From Brugia malayi (Eukaryota; Nematoda; Chromadorea; Rhabditida; Onchocercidae), in NCBI RefSeq assembly GCF_000002995.4, contig NW_025062475.1, forward strand, positions 6,452,187-6,516,186: a stretch of 64,000 nt of DNA, read 5' to 3'. Both the position numbers and the translations under genes were made by a program. This document shows positions 41,722 to 56,276 of the stretch, piece by piece (the first letter of the stretch is position 1; each line of letters begins with the position of its first letter). The notes beneath the pieces were generated by a model that searched no databases, was not told where the DNA came from, and saw nothing but the letters and a program-made list of their open reading frames with translations.

Positions 41722-44700
41722 AGTAGAGCTCCAGTTAAGGACAATAGTGTTGATGTAAAAATTGCTTACTAATGCAAATCAACTAGTACTCATATTGAAG
41801 ACAAAGTAATTGTAATGAAAATACCGACATGGTGAATATATGAACAATGAGGAGAACTTGCGAGTTTTACGACAGAGTTTAACTTTCAGCTTATTCAAAT
41901 ACAAGTTTTTCTCACCATAAATAATTTATAATTTATTGCACAAGCATGCGAAGTGTGTACATGCGCTTAAATCTTCTCATTCCTATTTATAACTAAAATT
42001 CATCCTTGTCAAATAAAATAATCTTCAGAAACAAGTTGTTCTGCTGCTTTATGATATTATACTTTCTTGGAAACTATGAAAATTTTCCATATCGTTAAAT
42101 GAATGTAACCAAATGTCTGCTTCATTAAATAGAATGTCAATTAAACTTAAAATAATGAAGAGTTGAAGAAATGTCATTAGTACTAATCTTAAATATTGAA
42201 AATTTAAGCTTTTATCAAAAATTAACACAACAATATAATACGATTTTTATTCTACTAAATTCATTTCACTCCTTTATTATGTATACTATTATCATGTACA
42301 CTGCAGTTTCATATTCTGAATCTTATAGAAGCTGTGCTATCGTTCTTTTCATATCTTATTCTTTCAGAATAATTATTGCATTCAGAATAAATGTAAAAAT
42401 CATGAAACCAGCAAAAGTTAACTGGACTTAAATTCAAGAAAAATTGTTGAACATTATAGCAATATATTTTTGTGCCACCTCGCAAAACTCTGATCAGTAT
42501 TAAATTTCATTGTGAATCCCTGCATAATAACGCTTACTTCTCATAAACCTTGTTCTATTTAGCCTCCTACTTACGCTATATAAGTAAATTCTTGACAATT
42601 ATTAAACTGAAGTTAAATTTCCAATGATTTTATGGATACTTAGCATTTGTCAGCCTATTCAAATTTATTAGTTAAGTAACTTCGACAAAATTATAACAAT
42701 TCTCTGACACTGTTGCTTATTAAATGGGACATTTATTTCTTTGAAATGATATAAATTTGACTGTTAATTGTTTTGATCGTTATAGCTTGTGGATGTACAC
42801 AAATCTATCATCGTAAATTATCAACAACGCTATCATTTCAAAGCCTCAATAATAATAGTAATAGAAAAAGTAATGCAGATAGTAATAGAAGTTATGAAAA
42901 AGTTGGCAGCAAATACAACACAATTTGACTGTATGACGGATTATTATTTTCCAAAGAGCTGCAAAATGCACAAGCAAACGTGAAGTGACATTGCTTATAA
43001 TCTGATTTCCATAAATTATAACTGATAATGACATTTATATTTATTATAATTCTCTTACTTCTTGCAGTAATAACAGTAAAGCAGTGTAATAATTATTAAT
43101 TATTAGGCATTGAGTCAGTGGTCAGTGTTTTGACATCAGTATGTTAATGATTCAAAAATCTTTGTCCAAAACTTTTGTAGGATCATTTATTGCCATTTAT
43201 AGTTTGATTGTAAGCATTGTTAACTTACATTTGAATTAAAATAAGATTACAACAGATCTCTGAGTTATCAATTTGTTTTAATCTCTTACCTCAGATTTAC
43301 ATTTTTCAAAGAACTGTATAAATTTTCAATAACATAATTGATTAGTATCCACATTTATTCTTCGATGATTGTTGTCAATTGCTACTGGTTGCGCGGAGTA
43401 CTCCAACACCTCGAAATTTAATTACTATTTGTACTATTATTGTTGCCATCACTATTATTATATTTAATATAAATTGAAGTAAAATGAAAGGTTGAGTATA
43501 GTGAAACGCGTAAAACAAAGGCTGTAGTGTAACTAAAGAAAAAATAATGGAAAATGCTTAAGAATTTTGGTATATCAGTTCTTATATTATATCACTTTTT
43601 ATGGTGCAGTTTGTTAGTTGCTGAAAAAGCCTTTTCTTTTTAATTAAAAATATGTGATGAAAATTGTTGGAATTCTATAGAAAGTAACAAAATATTCAAA
43701 TATTTAGCTTTTTTGTACTAGTATTTCTAAAATATTGACTACTAACCAAGTGGCATAATTTTTAAGTAAACATATTTTTGTCTAAAATCAAATTTCGAAA
43801 AAAAAAATTAACTTTCTCTTTCCTTAAACCACCTTCGTATGTCATATCAACAAATTTATCTATGCACTTATATGTGCTAATATTTGTTTCAAAATCTTTG
43901 ATTCCTCAAGTTTTAAACTTTGTAATAGTTTACTTACTGATCCCTCACTCCCTGACTTGATTGCACGTCGAACTGAAGTTCAATTAGCATGTTGGCAAAA
44001 AGTAGCGTGTCTCTTTTGACTAATATCAAATAACTGCAGATGTTTAACCACACTTCTGAAATTTCATTGTTCACAATATAAATTTTCTTGTTTGCCAGAA
44101 TGCATTCTATAATGGATTTCAGTAATTGTTAGATGCTTCAATTGCTAGCAGCAAAAGTATCAGTCTTTAAAATACTATGGAAATTAACCACATTAGCTTA
44201 GCATGCCGTTTCTTTTGGTGTCATTTGTTTAAAATTAAAAAGGATTACTTATCGCATGCTGTAAACTAATGTTTCTATTGTATAATCTGTAGATTTTAAA
44301 GCATATAAATGTAAAAATGCTATGATACATTGTAGCTTAGGTTATCGTTTTGCTCAAATCTATAATAATGAATTCATTTCATTGTAGGGTAAAAGCCTGA
44401 AATCATAACAATACTATAAATTGTATTTAAGGTCATAATACAATAAATATGGTAATAATGGCAATCACTTTTTTTTCTCGAGATGTTATGGTAAAATTTA
44501 TATGTTGATAAGTTATTCAAAATTTGAAACAAAATCAAACTAAGTTGCAACATATTTAAGTTGTTAATTTCTATTTGTCCAATTCTTGGTGTCTAGAAAC
44601 AGTTGCTCATTATCTCATTTCTAACTGATACGGATAATATTTATTTATATATGTCGTACCTTTGATTGTTAAAGATTTTGGTGATGAGCTCGCGAAGAGA

Positions 44701-46379
44701 GAATTTAGCTCCCATCTAACTGTGTAATGTAGCGTAACTAGGGTATTAAGCTAAGAGGGTTGGAGTGATTAGTAAAATGGGTGAGGATGTATCTGCAATC
44801 TTGCTTCGTTGCAAAAATTTTAAAGTTATTATTGAAAGCGAACGGCAAGTTATAGTTCTCGGTCTAGAAAAGTTATAACTGCAACATACATAGGCAGTAT
44901 AGGAGAATCTTACACGATTTCAATTTCTAAACTACTAAAACTCTCAAACTTCTCTACTCAGGTTGCGACCAGCTAGCTGCCCTCTCTAGGAGCTTATTAT
45001 CTCTTTTAGCTATTTTGCAAGCAAACTAACTTGAGAGGGAAGAAGAAGAAGGAAATGAGGAAGAACAGAAATGAAGGGAAAAGAAAGAAGTGAATTTAGT
45101 TTTAAAAGTACGCTCCCGAATATATTATCTCACTTTTCGTCCATTTTTCCTTTTTCCTCTTCCTATCCCTGAAGCCCTTACCAGATGTTACATTCAACAC
45201 CTGTCGCATATAATTTGTACCTATCCCAGTCATTGAGCTTCCAAAAGTTCTCGTTAAATTCAACTAAACATCCTCCACACAAAGATCATCTTCTAGTCTT
45301 TTATTTGTTGATCTAACTTGTTGGAAGTGGTTAATCTCATTTAAGTTCTCCGAAATCCTATAAAGTAGCAAAACATGAATATAATATTTTGGTAAATAGT
45401 GAAGATTTTTAATACTCATAAAACACCTTTGGAACATCTCCCGAAACCTTTAACAAGTCAAGGAAATGTACGACAAAAAAATCAAATTTCCAAAGATTAA
45501 CTTGTGCATATTATAATATTGCTATTAGTCCTGCCCATTCTAAGCTTTTAAAATATTAAGATTATGGATAAGTTTGTTGACAAAATAATAGTTCCGTAGA
45601 GATAAATATCAAGTCGAGAAGCATAAAGATGTAATGTTTCTGAAACAAAAATAGTACTGTTCTGATCTCGATGACAACATGCAGTAATAGACTTCTTTAG
45701 AAAAGCTTGAAGATTTCTTGTTCATCATCACACGAATTTATCAGTATTTCCAGTATTATCCGATATATCATATGCCGTCAATTCCCTTCAATAAGCATAT
45801 TTTTTTTCTTTAAAAATTTCAAAATCAGAATAGCACTAATAACATAATGGGTTTATATTTGGATAATGGTAAATAGTGAATTTTTATTTGAGCTGCTGTA
45901 CTTATACTTCCTATCGCTACAGTGTTTCATCTATATCATAAAATAGTTGACAGTACGAGGTCAACAGAGCAGCAAATAACTATTTTATTCTCGAATCTAC
46001 TTTTTTCTTCCCCATTCCTCAAAAATTGTCTTTCTTTCCTAGAAAAATTGATATATTATTAGAATAGTACGAGAGTTATGAGCTTTTTTGGCTTATATTG
46101 TTTCAGCTGAATTTACCAATGTACGCACCCACCTCAATGTAATCCCAGCGAAAACCCATTGTTCGAATTTCTTTCGTTTTTTTGTTGTTATTACCCAAAC
46201 TTCTATGGGTTTCTAACTATCATTCGTTCTACCTCTCTCATCACGTACCTCGTTTGTGCCATCCATTTATTCGTCTCTTTTATTTTCGTAAATTTATCTG
46301 TTTACAGTTCTTTTCTGTCTGCTTCACCTCTCCTGCCTCTTTCCCATTACCCGAAGCTGTACACTCTTCCCACTATTGT

Positions 46380-46532
46380 GTGGAATCGGAGCAGATCGGT
46401 TTAAACTATCGATATAACCTAGCTAGCGGGAGAATAGGGCAGTGTGGTGACGGCCAGTTCCGCTCATGTCTACGGATGATGGGCATCTATGGAATGCCAG
46501 CTCTTGAAAGATTTCAATATCCAATCTACTAG
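46380..46532 (+). other. exon-like segment, doubtful
   Basis: One frame reads VESEQIGLNYRYNLASGRIG and on to a stop at 46530-46532, in DNA with clearly higher G+C than its flanks. No family is recognised and no splice partner was found. Confidence 0.17.
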
Positions 46533-49500
46533 AAATCCAATGATGATTCTAGGGTCTAGACTAATTTATGAGGAGGAAGAAATGATAACTTACAAATTGT
46601 ATGCAGTCCGATGTACCGCAATAGGTGTTCATCATCTAATACACCTAGATGTCATCTATTCGATATTTTTTTTCTGCAAAGCAGTCAGACTTGTTTTATC
46701 ACTACTGTGCAGTATCAGTGACTTAAACGTTATTATGTCCAGTAAAATTTTATAAGAAGTCCTTTTCGATCCAATATATTTTATCATTTTTAAATACTGG
46801 CTTTTTTGAATCATAGTGATAGAAGTAAGAGACAACGAGATATAGTTTATTATCATCCCATCTTTCATCTTAATTATTTTTTATTTACTTTTTTGACTTT
46901 TTTGCTATAACCCACGTATGCATTATATTGCACTATGCAGCTGTATGTTATAAACTTTCCATACTTTTCTGATACAATGCTCATTAATTTTCCCTACTTT
47001 GATTTTCTCTACCTGCATCCTGCGTTCTCGATGCAGTACATTTTTATTAATCTCTTACCTTCTTCTTCTCTTCACTTTTCGATTTTATGAAATTGAACAA
47101 GCCTTTTTTCAATCAAATAGTGTATCATATAGTTCGCTGAATAAGAAAAATACCAGGGCTGTTTCGGTAGCTAACTTAAAATGCACGTGAAAAGAAGACA
47201 GAGCTAAGAAAGGATGGATGAAGCCATAAAATGAATGGAAAGATGGTTCTCAATTTGAATTTTATACGTATGATAGTGACAAAACGAAGTGAGCACCCTT
47301 ACAACATTCATCATTCTCGGTTGCAGCACTCATTTAATATTCAAGCAGCTAAAGGAAAACATTTTTCCATTCCATTTAGGTATCACTTTACTTTTTTGCT
47401 TTTCCTATTTAAAGAAGAACAGGGATTTTTTCGCTTTTATTGCAAATGCTATCTTTCTTTAATTACTGCAATTTCTGTCATAAAAGTCGCTTATTCAATT
47501 ATTATTTCAAATGTATTAAATTAATTAGTTTCTTCTAAAACAAGGTTATTAAGTTCATCTTCGATGTCAGTTAAGAAGAGCGCAAAATGTACTGTACTGT
47601 TATAAACCACAAGGCAGGAGAGATAAGTCTAATATTGCTATCTTCTCCCGAAAGCTTATAGAAATTCTTTGGCGAGCGAAGCATGAGACTATCACTCAAG
47701 TAAATACTGACTCTGAAATTATTGTGTCTGAGCATTTCAAAATTCAAAGAATAGTATTTTAACAACAAATGGAGAAAAACCTTACTTAACTTCTACCTGG
47801 ATATTACCTTTTGATTAGTTAGTTACCGTATCCTTTTTTTCTTTTTTCTTATTGTTCTATTTGTTTAACACTATTGCTCAATCTGTGCACCTTTTCAAAG
47901 GAATAATTTTTCAAATCCTCCAGAGTTATCTTCTTTCAAAGAGACCTTTTTCTCCTTCTCTTCAAAGTATATAAAATTTACTGAATCTTTTTCAGAGACA
48001 AATTATGCAATCAGATTGAGCGTCCTATATGTAATACGATGTTAATGGTACTCAGTAACAGTAATTCTTCTCTAGGGTTATCAGACTGATATGTGAAACC
48101 TGTGAAACATCCGCTTTTAATGATTTAGCAACTAACTAAAATTATGATTTGAAGTTAGAATTTATATAAAATTCTTGAAAAAAAAAAAAAAACGCTCATT
48201 GTCTCTTTTAGTGTTGTTATTATCATTTCCTTTATCCAACAATTATTCATGTATAATCGAATGATATCAACTGTGTTTATTAGTTTTTATTTCATTATTT
48301 CAACCCATCAATTTAATTCAGATTAGTCTATGCATATTCAATTCCAATTCCGTTCTCGTTTCAGTTCCATCCTATTTCCAATTGGTTTGTTTTTACTCTT
48401 ACAACTGAGTATTTTATTTAGAAATAGAAATGTTTCCTTTTAATACATAATTTCTGAAGATTTTATTCGGCTGTTGAATTGTTCTAAGAGTTGGTCAAAT
48501 TATTGATAATTCGAATCGAATGGTATTTTTCGGCCGAAATGTAGCATTTCTTCCAGCTTATTTAATTCTTCGATCATGCATTTATCAGAGAAATTGTCTA
48601 ATTAATTCTTTTTTCAATCTGCAAAAAAATAATCAAGTCATTATTGTTAGTGTAGAGTGTGTGATACGGTAATATTCTGAATGCCCCAACGCTTCATTAC
48701 AGCAAACTGTTTCACTTAACAACCTTTTAATGTAAAAATGGTAATTTATTTGGCAATTTGTGCTCTTATTTGTTTATTATTTTTCCATATTTCACTTCAG
48801 CATTTTCACTTTTCTTTATTTATTTATTTACTTATTAATTTTCAAATTCTTGTTTTGTTATTTTAAGCATTCTCCATGCTAACTTATCGATTTATAGAAG
48901 TGATTAGTGATTAGTGCTTCAAGTTCTGGTATGCTTATCGATTAACTTCAAGTTCTATCTTTTTATTACTTTTGCAATCAGAATCCCAACAACCCATAAT
49001 TTTGAAAACTGATTCATAACTGTATTTTGAAATTGTTATGTTGACATTTTAATAATGAACCATTTATTGCTGTTCAGTTGTGGAATTGTTCCTTCAAGTA
49101 AAGTTGAAGCAATTTTCCAGAAATATCGAAAAAAGTATACTATTTCTTCAAAAATAAAATTTATTAGTCCTTTTTTCACGGAATGTTATTTGTTACTGAT
49201 TTTCCGAACTCTGCCAAACCGTTTTTACAAGAATTTTATAAGAATAAAAAAGAAAAAGTAGCGACTAATTCTGATATGAATCATGTTGCAGTAAATCTTA
49301 TTAGACTGGCAAGCATTTCTCACTTTTTTCTCGAAGAAATAAGCTTTTAATCGTTTTTTGGGAGCAGTATCAGTATATATTTGATCGTAATCCGTTACTT
49401 CTCTTCTACATTTTCTCTATTTTTAAATTTTAGCTTTACTTTGTAAACAAGAAACTCTTTTATTGGTCCACCAAATAATATAACACTGAAAAAGACCTGA

Positions 49501-52500
49501 AAAGTAGAATAGTTCCTGACTTTTGACTTATAATGAGAAATGTTTTAGACAATACTAGCAACAACTTCATTATGAATGCTTTTTATGTGTTGGGAGGATT
49601 ACGTGTAATGAATTCAGCACTTTTAACGACATGCGAGCTTGTATATGAGTTTTTACTCTCGTTTAAATTTGCAAATTTGCTTCCCTCTCTGTTTGATAAT
49701 AAATGAATAAGCGGACTGATGACAGTGGATACATTGTTAATATGATATGCAAGTAAATACAATATGCAAATTGCGATTCAATTTATAAATTGTCTACTCA
49801 CAGTATACTTGAAAAGGACCAACAGTTATTAATTATCATTATGAATGGCAGTTGGACAGAGTGAATATTCTTTGCCATTTTTTAAGTGATGAATTATAAC
49901 TAGTGAACGAGCAAATCGTTGAAGTTACTGGAAGTTAACAAAAACTTAATAAGTGAATAAATAAGTTAACATTTTGCGCAAATGTCCCTATAAAAGGTCC
50001 TTTACAGTTGTCTGTCTTTATTTAACACCGAAGGTGACAATAATGTGCTTTTTAAATGTCTCCATCTTTTTTAATTCTTGATTTTCTTCCAAGTAATTTT
50101 TGTCTCTTTTTCTCTATTACATCCTTGTCAGTGAATGAAGTCGGAGATATGGGCCAGTTGATGGTGGTCGATCGGTAATCTCTTGATGGCTACCAGATTT
50201 GTCACAATGTCATGTGCACAACTAAAGGAAATCTTTTTCAGTATTTTCAAATCTGTCAAATATACTGAATAAGTTCTTAACGAATCTTTCTTTATTTTTT
50301 TCATGGAAAGATTTTTGTTAATGTTGCAACTATAAAAGTTGCTTTATATGCAATTATTACTTAAAGCAGTTCAAAAATTTATTTCACTGATTTCTTATCA
50401 GTTCTTTCAATATACACTAAATAAATTACCAAGGAGGATTATCATAAACTTTATAGCTAGAAACTTTATACTTCACTATATCTTTCAAAAAAAACTCCTT
50501 TATTTTGTCATAATTTTGTTGTTTAAAATTATCAAATTGCATATTTTACTATCAGGAACTCATCTTTTTTCCTTCATCTTGCATTTTCTTTCATAACATA
50601 TTTTCTCTCACCATTATTACTTGCTCTGCTTCAATACTATTTCTATTTTGTGATATTCAGTTAAATTTATTAATTACTATTTAATCCGTGTTATTGCGAT
50701 TTACAATTCCATATCAACACCGAATATTACTAAAACTTCTGACAAGAAACTTCAAAATTTCCGTTATTTATCACTTTTTTCTGAGCAAAAATTATCTTCA
50801 TCTTATCATCTTCTCGATTGTCTCTATTGCTTAAGATGGTAAAGCTATAACCATAATACTTTACATAGAGATCTTTACGGAGAAGTAACGCTCTGTTTGT
50901 AGTTTCTGGATTACGAATTAGCGATTCATATGACAAGGTGGAAGAAGAGTGGTGGGAGTGGTAATGTCGCATCCGATTTATGACAATTGCGAACTTATTC
51001 AATAGAATTGTTGCTTGAACATCAGACTAAACAGGTACAGTAGGGCCGAGGTTGAGGCGCGCTGATCTTCTGGACAAGAGAGTGCAAATATAGTTGCCTC
51101 ACATGCACGGATATGCATTAATACATACACGTGCACATGTAGATAGATACGGCAACTAGAAACGGTAGTTCATTGTTTGCACAAGAAAGAGATTTTTGGA
51201 ATAGCTGGAAATTCAGGAGAGTGAGAGAATCTGGAACATCCATCTTAATGTGAACGTATTTAGATTTAGCTCATTGATAGTGTCAGCAACACTTATTGAT
51301 TCGATTGTCGTTCGTTTTACCAAAATCCGAAAGAGAAAATTCCTAATTGTAACCACCAGGAGAACTCTTCAAATTTGGAAATTTTTAATAAATTAGAATT
51401 AGCTTTAACCCTCTTATTTAACTCTGTGTTCGAGTAAATTATTTGCAATTAATTTTAGTATCGAGACATAAAGTGTACAGTAAACCATCAATTATAGGCG
51501 AAGTAGTCATGTCAAACTGTTAACATTATCAGTACTATATCATTTTATATAATACTCAGTGCTCCTACAACAATGAACCGACCACTAAGACGAATTAATT
51601 AACTGAGAGTTGCTCAAATGATCCAAGTCCATAGAGAAGAAAGATGTTGCAAACATGAAATCATGTAAATAATTATCATATCGATTTGTTTACAATAACT
51701 TATAAAATTTCTACCTATACTAAGATTTCATTAACTGTCCTCACACAAAATTTTGGCTGAGTAAACCTTTCGGATTTCTTACCATTGGTATATATGAAAA
51801 ACCTGACGTCATATTGGTATGGTATATGTTATAATTAGACGATATTATAGGTTTGTATAATGATTACCGTCGTACCATCATATACCCGCCAGCAAAAACA
51901 TCCCTTCAGAAATTGTGATGAAACCTGATCGCCAACATCATCAATTATACAGTAGATTTCATAGTACCTGACGTCATTTTATCTTCATTTTTCTGAAAAA
52001 TTAAGCGCTGCTTCTAATTGCATTCGATTTACTTAGACGGAATGAATTTAAGGACCTAATATATGTAAGTAATACAAATACAGAATGAGCAATTCATGAA
52101 CTATCACTTCTTTAGTTTTCATCAAAAATATTTTGGCTCTTCTAAAAACTTGTTGATAAAACTATTTTGAATTTTGATATTTTACAAAAGCCATGAAAAA
52201 AGATTAAATATTCAATCTTGTAACAAATTCTCGGCTTACTCAGTAATAAGTTTAGTGAACTTTAAATCAAATAAAATGAACTCTACGAATCTTTGGATCA
52301 AGAGTACAAAGAGTGCTCTACGAAGCTGCAAAGCGCGCAAATATTCCAATAAACACAAATTGGGATTTGCTAAATAATATGGAAATGACTCGGAAACATT
52401 GAAACGTACTTTATTTCTTTTAATTTTGATTTAGTCATCATGAAAAGTTGTCATGGCATTTCTCCTTCACTTATGACTTAATTTTCTAATTATATCTATA

Positions 52501-53086
52501 TACTCAAAGAGACTCAGAGAGATCATATCATTAGTCAGAAACAGTCCGTAAATTCATATCCTTATGATAAAACAAATTATTGCATCCAATCGTCAATCAA
52601 TTATTTCGATTATTCTCTAATGTAATCAAATATAAATTCAATGATGATTTATTTTGACTTAAAAAAATTTGATTTTTCTGTTATCACTATTTTGCTTAGT
52701 TTACTACTTGGAAAATGAATTTTAATTAATTCCACATTATGCAACAGAATGAAGTGGGCAGAATAATATTTACTGGAAAATTATTATAATGCCATTTTTA
52801 CTAAGAACTTATAAAAACAACTTTACTGCTTATTCGTACGAAATAGTACTAACTCCGTTCTTTTTTATAGTCCATTGTTTACCTCAAAAGGTATATAGTA
52901 AAAAGCCTCTAAATTTATACGGACTAATTGATATATAGAAGAAAATATTTTATTGGTGAAATTTAACTCGTCCTTTTGCAGAACAAATACGAAAATAATA
53001 TCATGATAATGCCGGTGGGTCGACCATGAATATATGCCACCGATCGTGGAGTAATTGAGTCCATCGTTGCTGGAGAATGCAGCAGT

Positions 53087-53170
53087 CCCACTACCACTAT
53101 ACTTCTGCTACTACTGCTACTATTACTACTACTACTACTACTACCACTTCTACTACAACTACCATACTAC
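53087..53170. repeat. (TAC)n-type trinucleotide repeat
   Basis: An imperfect run of CTA/TAC triplets (CTACTATTACTACTACTACT and so on) with CTG and CCA variants. Simple sequence, no coding support. Confidence 0.9.
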
Positions 53171-54470
53171 TCTTAATACTAATATACTAATGTATAAGCA
53201 ATAATAATAACAACAAATATTACCACTGACAAATTGCTACCGTCACTACCACAATTCTTTTTTTAATGTCTCCTAATCCTCATTTAAAAAGTAGCGGAGG
53301 AATTTTTATGATATGATAGTATTTTATTACGAGTTTCACCACTAGAAATTTATTTCTCTCTTCATCAAACTTAAAAGTTCGTTTCTATTTCTTTCCCTTC
53401 CTCCTTTACTCTCATGCAATATGCATGCGATCTCCTACATCAATACTTTCAAATAATTTAAATACATTGATTATTAATGTGTAGTTGAATTAAATATTTG
53501 GCAAATATATCTCGATTTTTTGTTTGTTGTCAAGTTAAATTTCAGAATTTAAATATTTCTATAGATTTAATCTACTTTAATTAGATGCTTTTCATTAATC
53601 ATCTTTGGAGAAAAAATGTTGCACTTCATACACGAGGTTGTACCGGACCTTAAATTCTCATCCGTTTTAAAGTGTAGACTATGTTGTCAATTTATTGTAA
53701 AATCTAGCAGTATGTTTTTTAATTCAAAAGCAAATTTCCCATTATAGTGCTTTTACTTCTTATCAGTTTTTTATCATATATCTTGTTCATCTTGATATTA
53801 CAAACTAAATCACTTTATCCTTATACATTACAATATACTACAAATAGCTTTTCTTCGCTTCAATTTTTTTTGAAACATTTTCTCAAAAAATTTGTTTGAT
53901 TGCATCATTGAAAATATATTTTTAATACTTATATATATTTGGTCGTATATATTTTGAACTTCTTAGCATTAGATTGTCATTTTCAATTTAAATATATGAA
54001 TGGTAACTGCGAATTATTTTTTCATCTGAAATTCCGGTTACCTTTCATTTTCGACTGAAATCGGTCTTTTTTGCAGTATGAGTTTATCATGCTACTAGAG
54101 GTTGTTTATAGCGAATGACGGTGATGGTTGGTGGTATTGGTTGTAATGGAATAGTGGTTGTCAACTACAGGTAACCAAGGTAATCCACAAAAAAGCTAAA
54201 TCTGAGATTCTAAGAAAAGTATATGGAAATATATGCTTATGCTTTCCTTCATTTGTTTTGCAAAGTGTCCATTTTTCATTTTTCTTAAAAATTTGACCAG
54301 TTTTAGTCAAAAAATCTCTTTTCATTTCAAATGTTCTGGTAACTTTTTTTTTGAGAAAGTATTGCTTTTTCGTCGATATTGTCGAGCATACATTTATGCT
54401 ATTTGATTTCATTTTTCTCGCATTGCTTATCATATAAGAATGTTTGAGATAAACAGTTCGGTGATCAACT

Positions 54471-54490
54471 TATATATATATATATATTAA
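54471..54490. repeat. (TA)n tract
   Basis: About nine uninterrupted TA units in AT-rich DNA. Confidence 0.85.
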
Positions 54491-55243
54491 TATTTGGACT
54501 TTGCAAGTTATTCAGATGTTTATGTGTACTTCCAACGTTCAATAGCTGACCCAAATTGAAATTATAATCAGCTAAATGTCAAGACTTTCAGTATAAGCTA
54601 GTGTTACAAAACGCATCTGTGTTCATAATTAAAACTAGTAGTGAAATTCTACTACAATAACCTGACAGAAATAACAATGGTAGTGTGGTAAGAGCCGTGC
54701 CTTTGTCGTTTGGTCACTTGTAAAAGTAAAATTTTGGTACAGACTACAAATCTAAAATATTTTTAGTAAGTCCTAAATTTTCTAGTAGTTAAAGAATGAA
54801 TATAAAGTTGATATAAAGTAAAAACTTTACTTATTGCTTGCTTTCTCATTCCATCAACAGAAAAACTGGAATTATAAGTGTTGTAATTTAAATGACTTTT
54901 GCAGTCTGTGAAGAATTGAAGGAATTTTAGCATGTTAAAGGCCGAAATCAGGACATTCCGCATTACTGCATCTTAACAAATAATTTTTAAAAAAAGCAGT
55001 AATTTGTGAATTTTTAATGGGCAGCGCATAGTAACAAAAAAAGAAAACTTGCATCTCACTCATGAAAAGGTCACGCAAAAGAAATTAGGTAAAAAGAAAA
55101 AAGTAAAAGATAAGAAAGTTTTGAGAGGAAAGATGGAAGCGAGAAAAAAAGGAAAGGTGACAAAGATAAGAATCTATCGCTGTTAATTTGTTTTGTATAT
55201 TATGCGCACATTTTTACATTCTGTTTTTACCTGATCCTTTAAA

Positions 55244-56216
55244 ATGAGGACGATGAAGTTGGTAATGATGACAACGATAGCAACGGAGGTGCAAAGGATC
55301 TATAATGCATGGCGAATCACTGAATGGATGGGTGAGTTTAAACGGGGAAATTAAATACCCATTCCTTCAAGAAATTTCAACTTGGTATAGCAGTTTTACC
55401 AAATCAAATTTAATTTTTCGATTCTAATAATTAACGCGCAAACATTGCTCGCTAAATTTCTTCCTCTACCATTCAAAAACCGAAATTGTGACATGAATGT
55501 TTTTTCAGTGATGTTTGAACACAGCTAGAAATGTAATAAGTTGGATTTCGATCATGCTTGATACGACTTACCGACAACACTGTTCTTTTTTCTTCCTTTT
55601 TTTATTAGCTAATTAGTCTTTCAGCCGATTTGCATAATTTCAATTGAATAGTTTACAGTAATACACGAATGATAGTGTTCAAAAAGCATTCCCGAGCTAT
55701 ATAGGCAGAATAAATTACTTAATCGCTTTGAGTATTAAAAGAGTAGCTTGATTTATATCAGTAACTTCTTTAAAGAGAAAGTAACGTGTGGCTTAGTCCT
55801 CACAATCTAATATGTCTCCTTGTTAACAGCATAATATACTCTGGACTGACAGTTATGACGTAGACGTGACCACCTTGTTTGGTCGTAAGTACAGTTGTTC
55901 CTGGCATATACCAGTAATTGTGCTAAAGCAATCAATCAATCATACATGATTTTTCATTATGTTCGTCTCTGTCGTCATCTTCACCTGTACTTCTTGCCAA
56001 TGAAATTAATGACTTTTATTTCAGATCTGCAGTGACCGGATGAATAGGTCATTGATTTTCTCATTTAGATTACTTTCGTTGTACCAAAAAGACGTGAAAC
56101 TACCGTAGTCCATGGAATTTTTTGCAGATCTGACGCAACAGCAGATCAACCATTCATTCTTCCCAGTCAACAAATCTGTCGCGCAGTGCTCTCCTGGTTG
56201 GTTGTTGCTTAGGTGA
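55244..56216 (+). CDS. hypothetical two-exon small gene (speculative)
   Basis: 55244-55331 starts with ATG, reads MRTMKLVMMTTIATEVQRIY and on to WMG, and ends at a consensus GTGAGT donor. 56128-56216 follows TTTTTTGCAG in the matching phase and reads LTQQQINHSFFPVNKSVAQC and on to a TGA. Together they give 58 aa. An alternative donor (GTGAAG at 56213) would let the second exon continue elsewhere. No family is recognised; chance is a live explanation. Confidence 0.18.
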
Positions 56217-56219
56217 AGT

Positions 56220-56276
56220 GCATGCTCATGTGCATGTGCAAGTGCAGAGTGCGCAAGTGCGAATGTGCAATTGCAA
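56220..56276. repeat. degenerate GTGCA-rich repeat
   Basis: Repeated GTGCA, GTGCG and ATGTGCA words (ATGTGCATGTGCAAGTGCAG and so on), an imperfect 6-bp-scale repeat that contrasts with the AT-rich surroundings. Confidence 0.6.

Larger units (their letters stand above)
36838..55243. other. gene-poor stretch, middle part
   Basis: About 18 kb of AT-rich DNA without a recognisable gene. It holds simple repeats (listed), a cluster of better-than-background sequence near 41599-41721 and 46380-46532, and otherwise nothing I can support. Distal control elements or long introns of unseen transcripts are possible but not shown. Confidence 0.45.

Noticed and set aside
46430..46460. GGGCAGTGTGGTGACGG resembling the miR-34 family
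   Set aside because: The match breaks down after the first half and no pairing arm was found nearby.
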